Source: Arthonia radiata
Taxonomy: Eukaryota; Ascomycota; Arthoniomycetes; Arthoniales; Arthoniaceae
Direction of reading: 5' to 3'
Assembly: GCA_002989075.1 (NCBI GenBank)
Contig: PSQN01000017.1
Span: 310,001-374,000, forward strand
Length of the DNA stretch: 64,000 bases
The translations under genes were made by a program, and so were the position numbers. The notes under the pieces were generated by a model, which was not told the DNA's origin, searched no databases, and saw nothing but the letters and a program-made list of their open reading frames with translations. Shown here piece by piece: positions 12,101 to 24,174 of the stretch. Every line of letters begins with the position of its first letter. Within the stretch, counting starts at the first letter, position 1.

Positions 12101-13030
12101 AGTATAGTAGTACTAATCTATATAAGTTCTTTATTGCGCTTCTTATTCTTACTACTAGAAATAGCTTATATAAAGTATTCTATAGAGCTTAAATAAAAGA
12201 AAGTACAACTTAAAAGTACTTAATAAGAACTAAAAAATCTGTATAACTTAGTATAGCCTTAAAAAGAGGGTTAGTAAGGTAGTTCTATACTATAAGTATA
12301 AACTAAAGCTAAAGATTAGAATAAACTAAAATAAGAAATAATAGTAAAGACTAATTACTATTAAAATTATATATAATAGACTATAGTAGCCGCTATAGTA
12401 GTTTTAATCTAATTCTAGTATAGAAAGATAAACCAATAATAGTAGAGATATAATATTAAGAGCTCTATTTAAATAGTAGATATAAAAAAATAGATATAGA
12501 ATACAAATAAGATAGTAAGTAATACCATTATATATATTAATAAGATTTAAATTATCTAATCAATATACTAAACTAGAAATAGAAAGGTTAGAAGTAATAG
12601 TATAGTTTAAATATACTATTTAACCGTTAATATATAAGTTAGAAATTAAGTTAGAATACTAAGAGTTAGAAAGGTCTAAGACTAGTTAATAACAATATGA
12701 TATATACTTATAATACTTTTTCTTTCAGTAAATTAAGATAAAGATATACTTTAAGAGAAGCTCTATACTCTTACACTTTTTAGCTTTATTCTAGAGTAAT
12801 AAAAAAGATATATAGAAAGGTTAAAATATATCACTTTTCACTTTTCTAAAGTTATCTTATATCGATAGAAATAGTAAAAGAACTATATACCTGATTCTAC
12901 TTAAATTTAGTAGATAAATTCTATCTAACTAGATCTATAAAGCTATAAGATATAAGATCTATTTAATTTAATTTAAGTAATCTAAGAAAGTTACGCTAAA
13001 CATACTACTATCGCGCCTTAGACCCCTTAG
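12101..13030. other. Unresolved AT-rich relic up to the composition border
   Basis: TpA-rich DNA with A-rich runs and no readable frame. It may be remains of the older element's gag or 5' LTR, but no supporting motif is visible. The segment ends at a sharp change to GC-normal sequence. Confidence 0.35.
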
Positions 13031-13541
13031 GCGTCCGTTTCCCGATTAGGATATAACAATAGCCGCCCCAGGTGTCTGAGCAGGCTGAGACCACAAGCTA
13101 TCCTGAGATGCACACTAACCCAACTGGAACTAGCCGCGTCGCTGAAAACACACCCAGACACCCTCTCTGCTCCTCCTCTGCACTCATCGATATGGACTCA
13201 TTCCTTTTCTTTGTCAGGCTGCATTATGCGAAACATCGCGGCCTTGCGAAATCGAACATCTCGCCAGCTCTGACCAGTGCAGTGCACTATCACCCTCGGC
13301 GTGACTGCCAGGTTTTAACATCTGTGACGCGGCAGCCACAAAGACATGCTGGCGGGAAACGTGCTCACTTCGCGCCCGACGCGGAATCGGGGAGTTTGCG
13401 CGATTCGCCGTGAATTGCCACGTCATCTTTAAAGTGCTTCTTTTTGATGATGCTCATGGAGGAGTCATTCCCTGCATATGAATAAGCCCACTGTTTGCGA
13501 CGCGAAGCTTACTGCTCTTATTTCTCAAGCAATCGAGAATT

Positions 13542-14393
13542 ATGAGCTCTACTGGACATCATGAAAAGCATGCGCCCCATTTTCCATTTGAGGCAGAGCA
13601 ACTCGACAACTCCATTGCCGAAGGAGGAAGACCTGTATACTTTGACAAGCTCTGGTCTTTTGCGGATTCGGACCACCTAAGCTTCTTGGAGGCACTCACA
13701 CCAAACGATCTCATAAGACTCGTCAAGGAACGCTACAGCACTTCGTTGCGGAGAAGTATCAAGAAAGCTGAAGAGGAACTCGCAAAGCAGGGCATAGCTG
13801 CATATATCCCGCTGGTGCCCAAATTGTTCGCCGGTCAAATACACGCCGTGCTGATATGGCAAGTTCTGCACACCCCTATGCATGACATGTTGCAGCTGTT
13901 GACGGAACGCAGCGATTTAATTCCGGGCTCATCTGAGAAAAAGCTCGGTGCAGCCAATGTACCTAACAAGGAAGCTTTAGAAATAATGCTGCTAACGGAT
14001 GACGGCCATTTTCATTTGCGTAGCAAGAACGCCCAGCTCAGGACGCACGAAAAAATCAGAGTTGAGCCCAAGGGGTTTGAGGTGGTTAACCTATCGCAAC
14101 CGTCACAGACCAAGCAAGGTCTGAGAGGAATGTTAAGCCGCACAAAAGCAGATGACGAAATAGTCTAAATGACAACGAAGCCGCTACCACGTCGTTCTAC
14201 AGCCAATTTCAGAGCTATCCGAGACGGTCCAGCAATTATCTCGACCTCAGCCACTCGTGAAACGCAGATGGGAGTCCGCGCCGGAGGAGCAATCACTGCA
14301 GTTTGAAGGGCAGAGTATCGACGTCGTCAAGAGATCGGCTGATCCACAGCGAGAAATCGAAAATCATATTACTGCACGCTCACACCACGTGAG
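13542..14393 (+). CDS. Hypothetical protein beside the repeat block
   Basis: An open frame from ATG 13542 to a stop at 14168 encodes 208 residues, mixed alpha-helical in character, with no signal peptide and no domain I recognise. Downstream, 14203-14393 keeps a coding-like frame (containing KRRWESAPEEQ). It joins in phase if a 40-nt intron (GTCTAA...CTACAG, with a TGAC branch-like site) spans 14163-14202. The donor is weak, so the short form ending at 14168 is equally possible. A further donor GTGAGT follows at 14394, so more exons could exist. Codon use is ordinary and not RIP-affected. The product is probably lineage-restricted; I assign no function. Confidence 0.45.
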
Positions 14394-15034
14394 TCTTTCA
14401 GGTGCTTCCAGAGGCTGATTGCTGGGCCACATTGCCGAAACGGTAGCCTTATACTGATTGGGGGCTTTGCTGGTAGTCAAGGGTTCCATCAATGGTCTGT
14501 GAGCCCACTCGGACACGCACGTCACCGCATGCGCTAAAGCCATCAAGCAAAGACCGCTGAGGCGTGGTGTATACTGTTTAATCTACTCAGAATACGCACC
14601 CAGAGAGTGTGTCACTTTCTGACACAGATTCTGGGGCGAGAACCTACGTAGCAAATACCTGTCATAGGCGACCCGCGGCTCGGAAATACGCGCTTCAGAT
14701 GACAGCGGAGAGGTCGGAGCTCACATGTATAGTAAGCACGGAGTGCCTCTACACTCTTCGGGGCTGAAAGGAAGACACGGGTACCAGCGGTCTCTACGGA
14801 CGACTGCCCACATGGTAAGACATCTTTTGACCACGTTTTCTGTATGTACTAAGATCATGGCTGCAGTATGCTTTCTACCTGTACTTCCCGATCAAACGAT
14901 TCCATCATGGCTTTGGCCCTGCCAGTTGGGTCCTTCGCATACCGATTCCGGTTTTTCTATTTAGGACACACAGTATAAATAGTAGCAGCGCTCAGCTCAG
15001 CACCTGTTTCGCTATCCCTTTGCGCAAGGCGAAA
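14394..15034. other. Intergenic region (641 bp)
   Basis: No convincing gene; short frames here lack coding character. A TATA motif lies near its end. Confidence 0.5.
14974..14981 (+). promoter_or_regulatory. TATA box (TATAAATA)
   Basis: A perfect TATAAATA lies 54 bp before the ATG at 15035, a plausible core-promoter position. It supports the small gene that follows being transcribed. Confidence 0.5.
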
Positions 15035-15561
15035 ATGACCAAGAAGAGTCTACTGCTCTTCACGAACGCAGATAGAGACGACAGCATCAAAGCCGAACTC
15101 GTCCAGGGTTACAGATACGACTACCGCAACATCTACTTTGTACCTACAGGAGTCTGGCAACCAGTTGAATCTGACGACTCAAACGAACCTTCGAAGACTC
15201 TCGCCGAATTTATAGCTCTCAATCCTCGCCGCAGGCTCTTTTTATACAGCGTGTCAGTCCGCGAAGCCGTCGAGCAGTGCGGGAAGCGCGAAGAAGACCC
15301 CAACAAGTCATGGCTGCCATGGTGGCCTCACCCCTTGGGCGGTCCAGTGGGTTACATCACTGCTGTGCTGATTACGCGAGTGCCGAATCTATCTTTGATG
15401 CCACAGACGCCCAACGCATACATAGGGATCTTCGGGGTCTGAACATGCGGATCCACTTGCTCAACTCTAGTGATGCTCATGCTCTAATCAAGGGTCACTG
15501 GAACGAATATAAGCATAGCCGAGGGTGCGCAGTAGTCTCGCATGGCGTTTTGAGAGATTGA
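15035..15561 (+). CDS. Hypothetical protein with unresolved intron
   Basis: From ATG 15035 a frame rich in normal protein composition (starts MTKKSLLLFTNADRDD) runs to 15442. From about 15,380 a second frame, ending at a stop at 15559-15561, looks better as coding sequence. This suggests one gene with a short intron around 15,300-15,406, or a frameshift. Several GT/AG pairs give the right phase (for example 15342-15406), and I cannot choose among them. No domain is recognised. A TATA box lies 54 bp upstream. The gene is tandem to the 13.5-kb hypothetical gene and convergent with the WD40 gene at 15747. Confidence 0.45.
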
Positions 15562-15746
15562 TCAGGGACCCTCGGCACTGAAGCGTTGAGGTCATCATCT
15601 CCACCTACATGGCGGTGAAAGTGACTGAATGATCTGATGAACCATGTTCAGGGTTTGTGCGCGTGCAAGCGCGGCCAACCTTGAAAGTAGAACGACCTCG
15701 CCTCATGGTCGAACAGCGCGGCTAACATGTTCGCGCGGTATGTATA

Positions 15747-18700
15747 TTACGCATGAGATGAAGCCGGTACCATCATAACCTCCATACCTACTCCGATAAT
15801 CAGTAGGCGCTTCCATCCCTCAGCTTCACCTTCCATAATGGACATGCAGCCAACATCAGCGATCTGTGTGCGCATCTTGCCTGCTTTCTTGACGTCAAGG
15901 TCAGTGTTTCCACAAGGGACTTCTTTCGAGTCGGACATGGTGACATCCCAGAGCTTGACACGCATGTCGTTGCCACTGCTTGCGACTCGTAACCACGAGC
16001 ATCGCTTTCCAGCATCATTGCGAGCAATGCTCGGACCGCCGACAAGCGCAAGCGAAGTGACGCTCGTGGCGTGTGCGCGAGGTATCCGCAAGGTCGTTAG
16101 CGCAGCTGCGGCAACCAAGGTGAAGGCAAGGCTGTTATCGTCACCAGCGGTAATGATGAGCCGCGCCTCCAGCTCAGATGAAAGTTTCACTGCAAGCATC
16201 GATCTGACAGCGTTTTGGTGTATGCGCTTTGTCCAGTCGGGCGCTGTGGGTACCGTCATGGCTGCGTCTGGTGAACCGACTGCTTCGACATGGGATCTTG
16301 AAACGTCTGGTAGCTGCACATTGGTCGCAGGTATGACTGGGGACCATTGCACAAGGCAGCCATCAGTAGCCGTAGCTACGACTGTGTATTGTTGAGCTTC
16401 TCCATCAACGCGATCGTCGACACAAGATCGACCTTTAAATAGAATGACTTGCGTCAAACAGCATGTCGTGTGTGGACCTCGCCAGAGCAGCGTCAAATTT
16501 TCCTTCGAAGGCTCGTTCTGGTAGACCCTCACCGTCGAGTCTGACAGCACCATCGCTATCAGCGTGAGGCCACTACTGACGTCCTCCAGGATGTCAAAAC
16601 TGGTAATGCGCAGGTCCGGCGCTTCAGCGTCCAGTCGATCAATCTTGGCTTTGAGACACACACCAATCCCCACGACAGGTACAGGGCGGACTCGCCAGAC
16701 GAAAAACTCTTCCGAACCTCCACAGCTGAGCAAATACCGGCCGCATTGAGACCACGAGAGCTGCTGGATGCCCGTGTTATGTCTACGAATGACTTGCACA
16801 CATCTGAAGGGGTCGATGTTCGTCTCATTGTTCTGGTAGGAGAAGAGCCGTATCGTCGTATCCTCGGCGCCTGTCGCGATAAGCTGTCTTGAGCAACCAT
16901 CGCCAGCACAAGGCTGAACAGCACACGCTTTGATCTCTCGACCGTGTCCTCCCTCCAGTATCGTGGTCTGCCTGAGCTTTGTCAGCGAGGCCGTCTTCAG
17001 CTCACCATTGGTGTTCCAAGCTAGGCATCCTAAAGGATTTTCAGAATCTTGATTCGCACTGTGGTGGTATGACCACAACCGATGTCCGCCCTTGCAGTTC
17101 ACGGAGGCGAGTTCGCGGCCTGCTGTATCATCGTAGACAATGAACTCGTTCCCACGGAAGCCCCAGATGGTCACATGTTGGCTTTGACCGTCCACAAGCG
17201 CGCCCTCAACCAGAGGTCCAAAAGGTAGGTGTGTCTCGTGGACAATAGCGTGATAGCTTTGCTTGCCGGTCTGCGAGAAGCGGGTGATCTTGTAAGATCC
17301 GTCGCGTGACGTGGTCATAACGCGATCGCTAGCCAGATCATGCGCGTCACTTCCCAAGAAGATAATCGATGTGATCGCATCATGATGTATTTTATCATGC
17401 CCTATAAAAGATCTAGGACTTCTTGGTCAATTTCTGGCTTTCTCGGCTCCTGGTGAGCACTTACAGTGTAGAAGCGCTTTCGCCATTGAGGCTGCTAGCT
17501 TTGTTGGCCAAGAATCGGTGCAAGTAACCGGACCTGTCTCCGACGAAGAGCTCAATTGCGTGCCCATGATCAACTACTAGAATGCTTGTCGGCGTTGGAC
17601 ACGACCATGCCCCTGGTACGGAATGGAGTTCTTTGCAAGAAACGCTCCTGCGCACGTCTACAGTGATCTGCAGGAACATCGCTGACTCCGCTTGCAGTGG
17701 CGCTGCTAACACGTAGAAGCGCCTCTCCAAATCACGATCCATCTCAGTGTTCGACCGACTGGGGCATAAATTAGATACCAGCAGTGACAAGACTTTGTGA
17801 GAAAGACGTGATATCTCTCGCAGCTGTTGTAATGAAGCGTCGTAAACGTGTAGCTTCCCGTCGCTGCCTGCAATAAGCGCCAGTTGCAGGTTTGCGATAG
17901 ATCTCAGGACACAGTACTGCCTTAGGCTGTGATGTTGCGCAACGTGTGTCCAATTTGGGCCTTTGTCGGGCGCTTGAGCCAGATTTACGTTCCAAATGTC
18001 AGCTTGTTCAGTCACGACCAGCACGGAGTCGATGCCTAGCCAACAAAAGTTCTTGACTCTTTCTCTACGGTTCGGCTGAGATGATGGCTGTGCCAAAATG
18101 AGATTAGCACTGCGCAGGCCTTTTTCTGAGATGCTCGCCCCTTCTCTTTTCCATGCGTCGATTCTGGAGGCTGGCATCGCAAGGTCGCACAGTTCAATCG
18201 CGCCATCCGCTCCCCCTGTAATAACTTGAAGCTGTTCGGAGGGTGAGCTGGAAGCACACAGTGCCCATATGTTTTTCCCGTCATGTCGGGCACCTTGACC
18301 ATGACTTGGAATATGGACTTCTCTGCTGAAAGGTTTATCGGCATTGACACTGGTCTCTAGACGCCATATGAAACTGCCCGCGTCTTCACCAGCAGAGACA
18401 AGAACAGGCAATCTGAGGGCGGGATCGTCGTGTTTTTCTTTGCACACAAGTTGTGCGCGCCAAATGCGTGATGCATGAGCCCACGTCCATCCCACTCTGT
18501 GGATAGCGCTGGCTATCGCCAATGAGGTGGGAATTTTGTCATATTCATGTTGAAACGCAGGCTTGTCCATTTGCCACAGCCTTATCGTGCGGTCATCGCT
18601 GCAAGTAGCTATCAATAGAGAGTCATCGAACGCGTACGATACGTCGAGTCCGAAAATCGCACCGTCGTGCGCTTCATCGACCCTGAAGTCTATGTATTGC

Positions 18701-19474
18701 TGCAGGCTAATTTTGTCGAGACCCAGTTGCCACAACGATACCAGAAGCTCGCCAAAAGCTGTCCCACCGAGCGTCAAGAATTTGTCTGATGATAGCCAAT
18801 GTAGTTTGGCAGTAAAGAGTAGCGATCGACCTTCTGCACTGAGGTGCCAAAGTTTCGGTGTTTGCCTACGAAGTCTCAGTCGACTATGCCTATCCATGCT
18901 TGCACCAATGAGCTCAGCATTGAATCCCCTTGCCCTACCTTACTAAACCACAAGATCTTAATATGGGTTGGCTGGCAAGCCAGATACCGTTGTGTGCGGT
19001 GAGAAGGATTACTTCACATTGTGTAGGTTTTGGATATCTGCACCGAGGACGAACAGAAACATCCAGTATCCTGTCACCGAGCTCAAAGGCATCACTGCAA
19101 ATTTCAATGCAATGGTCCCGTCCTCTCTTATTCCAAGTCACATCAGGCTGCTGCTCGACGTCGTGACTCTCTCCCTGAAAATCACTTCCTTGAGAATGAA
19201 TGCTAAGCTTAAAAAACCTAGCTCGACAACCGCCCCATAGAAGGACATCATATTCGCAAGTCGAGCGGAGACCGCTCGTAATGCCCTGGATGGCCTGACC
19301 ATGAAAGATTTTATGACTGGAGATGAGTCGCAGAGTCGATAGTGAGATGACTAACAGCTCTGAACCTCGAGCGATCAATAGCAAACGCGCGCAAATATGT
19401 ACTGCAGTAACAGGGCACAGGAGATGGCTTGCAGACCCAGAGTACCTTGCGCTTGGCCGTGTTGAATTGGACAT
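15747..19474 (-). CDS. RTT10: Rtt10/WDR6-type WD40 protein
   Basis: Large beta-propeller protein of the WDR6/Rtt10 family. In yeast, Rtt10 (Trm734) partners the methyltransferase Trm7 for 2'-O-methylation of tRNA wobble position 34 and also influences endosomal recycling. Three exons (19474-18939, 18898-17465, 17412-15747) total 3,636 nt, giving 1,211 residues. The first intron (40 nt, GTAGGG donor) is less certain: a 49-nt alternative acceptor also keeps phase. The second (52 nt, GTAAGT...CCTAG) restores a family-like segment, HDKIHHDAITS. Diagnostic features are the N-terminal ILLTAHN motif, then GGTAFGELLVSLW and SCSDDRTIRLW in exon 2, and further WD repeats to the C-terminus. The length fits the family (about 1,000-1,200). 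No membrane segment or signal peptide is seen, so it is presumably cytoplasmic. Confidence 0.85.
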
Positions 19475-20873
19475 TGGCGAAACATCACAGAGAAAGATGT
19501 CCTCAGGAATTCGAGTGTGTGAAGATATTTTTACCCAGTTAGGAAATTTGGCTCCAATCCTCTTTTACAAGACAAAGCCGACTCCCGAAGAATAAGTGAC
19601 CCAAGAAAGTATCAACTTGATCTCGAGAGCAAATAGTCGAGTTCCTACTGCTGCTAACCGATCAGTGGAATCTACGCATACCGATAGTATTCATGTTGCT
19701 TTTTTCCAAGCAAGTCCTCCCTATACGACTTGGCGCGAAAATTGATGTCGACCCCTCGGCTCGGCACGTTGAAGAATGGTGATCGTGGAGAAGAAATGTT
19801 GTGCAAAGGACGGTCGTCCAACGTTTCGTCAAGAGCGGCTAGGCTAGTAGCAGACGACTTCACGCGAACCTGATGCCTGTTCCCTTAAGGAACGGGAATA
19901 ACATTCACTCGTGGCCGAATGCACATCATGCATAATGTACAATCACTAGATCAAGCCACGTGATCATCGCGGGTGCATGTATCCCAGTCCGAATGCGTGA
20001 GCTCTTTGCCAACCCGTAAGCCACGACCTACTCCTGGCAAAACGAACAGCTGGTCGATAGAGTTAAGTTAAGCTTCCCCACAACTCAAAAGACTGTGGCA
20101 GAACCGGGGCTCTCAAAAGTAGAAGCCTCAGTGTCGATCTCAACGCTAAACCCCGCTTTGGCCAAACCTTTCCTCCCCTTTTGTCAAAACCTTGTGAGCA
20201 AATACCGAGGCAGGAAGTCTGTCGCTTTTCTGCTTGACCCACTGTCTGAGACAGCCTACCAATAACGTATCCCATCTTGTCAGCACATCTCGTTCTTCTT
20301 GCCCCTTCCCAACCTTAAGTGAGCATACGGATGACCCGGAAAAGAAGCCACACCTACATACAGCAATTTACCAGTACAAATCTTCCTCTATTTCTGCCTG
20401 CTTATTTCCTCTCTCGAACTTCCGAGGAGCCTCATGTCTCATCACCGTCTCCCGCGCGGGATCTTTAGCACAAGGACCAGTACCATCGGCGTCCATTGGC
20501 CAATGAAGTTCGGCTCAATGCACGGGTAGTCGCATGTTGATTCAACTTGCCAATTAATCTTCTTAGAAGCTTCCGATGTCCGATTTCGCCTCCTTGCTCA
20601 TTCGTCGGCTTATGCGTATTCAACTGATCGCGAATCAAGATCCGAATCTCAGCAGACAACCGGTGGGTCTTGCAGTACCGCGGTAGAACGTACATGGTCG
20701 AAAAATTGTTCCGAGAGCAGAGAAGTCCGACTCCAGCTTGATATAAACCTCGTGCCACCCATATTCAAGACATGTTTTTTCCTTCTCCATCCTTTTGACA
20801 TCAGCGCAACGAACATAGGCATCATAGGCAATCCTTCTCTTTTTCAGTAACCTTTCGCTGTCGTCCTTTCAAC
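19475..20873. promoter_or_regulatory. Divergent intergenic region between RTT10 and the peroxidase gene
   Basis: This 1.4-kb stretch contains no gene I can support. It must hold promoters for both flanking divergent genes. A palindromic CACGTG-containing sequence lies near 19,955 and a TATA box at 20742. Confidence 0.55.
20742..20747 (+). promoter_or_regulatory. TATA box of the peroxidase gene
   Basis: TATAAA lies 127 bp before the start codon, leaving room for a short leader. Secreted-enzyme genes in fungi often have TATA promoters; the assignment is by position only. Confidence 0.5.
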
Positions 20874-22302
20874 ATGAAAGGCTTCATCGGCACCGCAGCT
20901 GCCACTATGTTCTGCGCTTCCAGCGTCGCAGCCTTCCCTACTCTGAACTTAGAGAACAACCGACACACTCAGAACGAGGTCAATCTAGGCAAGCGTCAGA
21001 TCCTTGGAGGGCCCCAGGGCGCAGGTGCTTTGCCCTTAGTCCCACCTCCTTTCGATGCCAAAGCACAATATGTCTCGAATCAGGGCAATCACGCATTTGT
21101 GCCTCCTGGCAGTGGCGACGAGCGTGGCGAGTGCCCTGGGTTAAACGCCATGGCCAATCACAACTACCTACCACACAACGGCGTAGCCTCGATTCAGCAG
21201 TTCATCGACGCGACCTACAACGTCGTCGGGATGGAGCGCGACCTTGGTGGCTTCCTTGCCCTCTACGGTGCGATTGTCGACGGTGACGGCGCTGGCTGGT
21301 CGATCAAGGGCGTGCCTCATACTGGTATCGCGGGCTCACACCACAACTATGAAGCGGACAGTTCGCCCTTCAAGCCTGACCTAAACCAATACGGCAGCCT
21401 CGACAAGTTTGTCATGTCGCAATTCAAGCAGCTATACAACATGCAGCCAAACCCTGCGACAGCGAACTACAATCTACAGGTCTTCCGCGACTTCCGCCAC
21501 CAACGTTTTCAGGACTCCATCAACAAGAATCCCTACTACTTCTACGGGTAAGTCCTAGAGCATTCCCGTGTTTCGTTCCGTTACCTCAAGATCGTCGATC
21601 GACGGCTAGCGCGCCGGCATCGTCTCACAATACTTTGCATAGAACCAAAGCAAGCTTCAGAATTGCTTGTACTGACATTGCCTTAGACCCTTCGACGGCG
21701 TGGAGGTCAGTCAAGCTGCTTACACATTCATCTACCGTTTCATGTCCAACAAGTCTGCGGAGAACCCCGAGGGCGTGCTCAATCGTGACGTCCTCAAAAG
21801 CTGGCACTCAGTCACAGGCGAGGGTGACAACATGGTCCACACTCCTGGCCACGAACGCATCCCAGATAACTGGTACAAGCGCAACGCCCTGGATACCTAC
21901 TCTATCCCGTATTTCGAAGCCGACATTCTCTACTTTGCCGCCAAATATCCAGAGGTTCTCAACATCGGCTGCAACGCTGGCAAGGTCAACTCGTATGGCG
22001 TCATCAACCCATCTGCGCTTACTGCCGGTGCCGCCACTCTCCAGTCCCTCGCCTCAAACCCGATGTGCTTCGGTCTTCAGTTTCTCCAGTCGGCCGGCCC
22101 AGCGCTGCTCGGTATCGACGCCGGAAAGTTCTCTCAACTTCAGGGTGGTCTCAGCAAGGCAGCACAAGCCGCTGGCTGTGGCAATAACCCGATCAAGACC
22201 ACCAGCTTGACTCAGCTCCAGAACTGCCCTGGCTTCAGTTTCTACGGCGGTCCAGACGGTCCTATCGCTCCTGGCGCTATCCAAGATGGGCCTCTATCGT
22301 AA
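20874..22302 (+). CDS. Secreted heme-thiolate peroxidase (chloroperoxidase/UPO family)
   Basis: Extracellular peroxidase family 2 (chloroperoxidase/unspecific peroxygenase), heme enzymes that use H2O2 to oxygenate or halogenate organic substrates. Two exons (20874-21547, 21687-22302) flank a 139-nt intron (GTAAGT...CCTTAG, ACTGAC branch) and give 429 residues. A hydrophobic signal peptide spans residues 1-20, and K40-R41 is a likely Kex2 propeptide site. The heme-ligand Cys is C87 in RGECPGLNAMANHNYLPHNG, the family's conserved motif, although the usual PCP reads ECP here. The acid-base region GSHHNYEADSSPF follows. The length suits the long UPO group. The substrate cannot be predicted. It stands alone, with no biosynthetic cluster around it. 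Confidence 0.85.
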
Positions 22303-22666
22303 ACTACTAAAGCATGTCAACCTGCAGCGTTGCATCTTCGTCTCTGCGCTTCTGAATGTATATATGTGGGCTTATAGACTTGTTGATGCCCGGCCATGAG
22401 AAATGATCGGACTAACAGCATGGTATGCGAAAGCAATTTATATACACTTTCAAGGCTTATGAAGTAGGCTTTCTCCGTCATGCGCAAATTATTGTGAAAC
22501 CAGTTATTTATTGCTGCCTGACTTTTGAGGCAGAAATCTTCGAAGACTAGATTGAATATCAATACTTAATCGCGTTCCCTAATTTGCAAAATGTTGCAGA
22601 TGCGCAGCAGAGCATAGATTTCGTCATGCTCTATCCTCACGCACTGGTTTCGATCGATTCGCAGCG
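22303..22666. other. Spacer between peroxidase and GAB1 genes (364 bp)
   Basis: It holds the peroxidase 3' end and the GAB1 promoter. No gene, repeat or clear motif is seen. Confidence 0.5.
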
Positions 22667-24159
22667 ATGACCAAAAGAAACCATGTCGCGGTCTTCCTCC
22701 TCGCTGCTGCACTGCGACTGGCGTTTTTCATCCTGACCCCTGCCTTCACGGACCTGCTCGTGGAACGCGTGGAGATCTCCACTCCGGTCACGAGCTTTAA
22801 AAGACGTGAGACTCAATCACTCAGCTGAATGACCAAGAGGAAGGTCGCGCTGACACGTGAGCAAAGTACAAGAGGGCGTCTACCTCTTCCAGCGAGATAT
22901 ATCCCCATACGATGGCGGAGTCTTTCACCAGGTACCTTTGCTCCTCATATCCGTCTCCGCGTGTGGAGTCTCACATATACATCTCAAGTCGCCGATACTT
23001 CTCGCTATCTTCTCGGTCCTTCCGAGCTATGATGCCGCCCCCATCGTTACACAGCTCTTCTACGTCCTGGCGGACTTGCTCGGCGCCGAAGCTTTGATGC
23101 GCATCGCAAGGTCAGGCGAGTCCACTACATCGCGACTCTATACATCCATCCGGAGAGAATCAAGAGCAAGCGATACCGCGGTAGCAGCTGTGTAAGGGCA
23201 TTGCAAGAAGAACAGACAGCCGGCATGCGCTGAATGTTGCCAGGTACCTACTCAATCCACTCACGGTCGCAGCCTGTCTAGCTAGAACCACAAGTGTTTT
23301 CACAAATACGGCGATCTTGCAAGCCATCTCCGCTGCAGTTACTGGCGATGTCGTTGGTACGATCTACGCCTTTGCTTTGGCCTCCTATATGTCTGGATAT
23401 TTGATCCTCCTTGCGCCAGCAATCGCGCTGTTGGCATATGATTGCTCCATTACGAGGTCGAAGCGAACACAGCACCCACCGGCATTCTTTGCTCAATTCG
23501 CCGCGGGTTCAAGTGCTGGCATACTGTCACTGCTTGCCTTGTCGTGGTTCTTGACCGATTCCTCCTGGCAGTTTCTGGGCTCAACATACGGCGTGCAGCT
23601 TTCGCTCACTGATCTGACACCCAACATTGGTCTTTGGTGGTACTTCTTCATTGAGATGTTTGACTCCTTTCGCAGCTTCTTCCTCGGGGTGTTCTGGTTG
23701 CATATGGCTTCATACGTTGGCGCGTTGACAATCAGGATACGGTGAGATGCTGCACAAACTTATGTGTCGTTTGAAATACTGACTGTTGCCTGCAGGAAAC
23801 AGCCGCTCTTCGTCGTTACGACCCTGCTCGGCATTTTCGCAGTCTTCAAGCCGTATCCGAGCATTGCTGATGTGTCACTTTACTTTGCATTGCTGCCTCT
23901 TTATCGCCACGTTCTTCCGTTGCTTCGGTACGGCTTCGTCGCGACAGCAGCGCTTTTATACGCCACTTTCCTCGGTCCCGCGTTCTGGCATCTCTGGATC
24001 TATGCTGGAAGCGGCAATGCCAACTTCTTCTACGCCATCACCCTCGTCTGGAGCCTCGGCCTCTCCATCATTGTCGCCGACTCCATTTACGCTGTTATCA
24101 GAGACGAGCTGGACGTCGAGCGTCCTGGGTTGCGCGGTAAAGACGTTCGACAAATTTAG
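22667..24159 (+). CDS. GAB1: GPI transamidase subunit PIG-U/Gab1
   Basis: Multispanning ER membrane subunit of the GPI transamidase, which attaches GPI anchors to proteins; it is thought to help recognise the lipid anchor. Four exons (22667-22805, 22867-23191, 23244-23741, 23796-24159) total 1,326 nt, giving 441 residues, with introns of 61, 52 and 54 nt. Family hallmarks lie across the junctions: ERVEISTPVTSFKR (exon 1) runs into LQEGVYLFQRDISPYDGG (exon 2); exon 3 carries LTPNIGLWWYFFIEMF; exon 4 ends FKPYPSIADVSLY and a hydrophobic tail. The first ATG gives a hydrophobic N-terminal segment as in the family. The 3' end lies 15 bp from that of the convergent NAT4 gene. Confidence 0.93.
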
Positions 24160-24174
24160 GCAAGACCCAGAAAG

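Larger units (their letters stand above)
1..13030. repeat. AT-rich, RIP-mutated repeat block
   Basis: The whole block is dominated by TA-containing words such as TAGTA, CTATA and TATAG. It has almost no long open frame and contains two minus-strand Gypsy elements, one inside the other. Excess TpA with transition-only divergence between repeat copies is the known outcome of repeat-induced point mutation in Pezizomycotina. No host gene is recognisable. The right border is sharp: by about 13,070 the sequence is ordinary roughly 50% GC fungal DNA. Confidence 0.9.

Noticed and set aside
13072-13413. 113-residue plus-strand open frame just after the composition border
   Set aside because: It has no ATG at the start (GTG), no domain, and Arg/His/Pro-rich composition suggesting non-coding sequence.
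14725-14964. 79-residue plus-strand frame upstream of the second orphan gene
   Set aside because: No coding character, no homologous motif, and it overlaps the likely promoter of the next gene.
15747-19474. Idea that the Rtt10 homologue is placed near the retroelements for a functional reason
   Set aside because: The yeast name (regulator of Ty1 transposition) reflects a mutant phenotype; the family acts in tRNA methylation, and adjacency is most simply chance.
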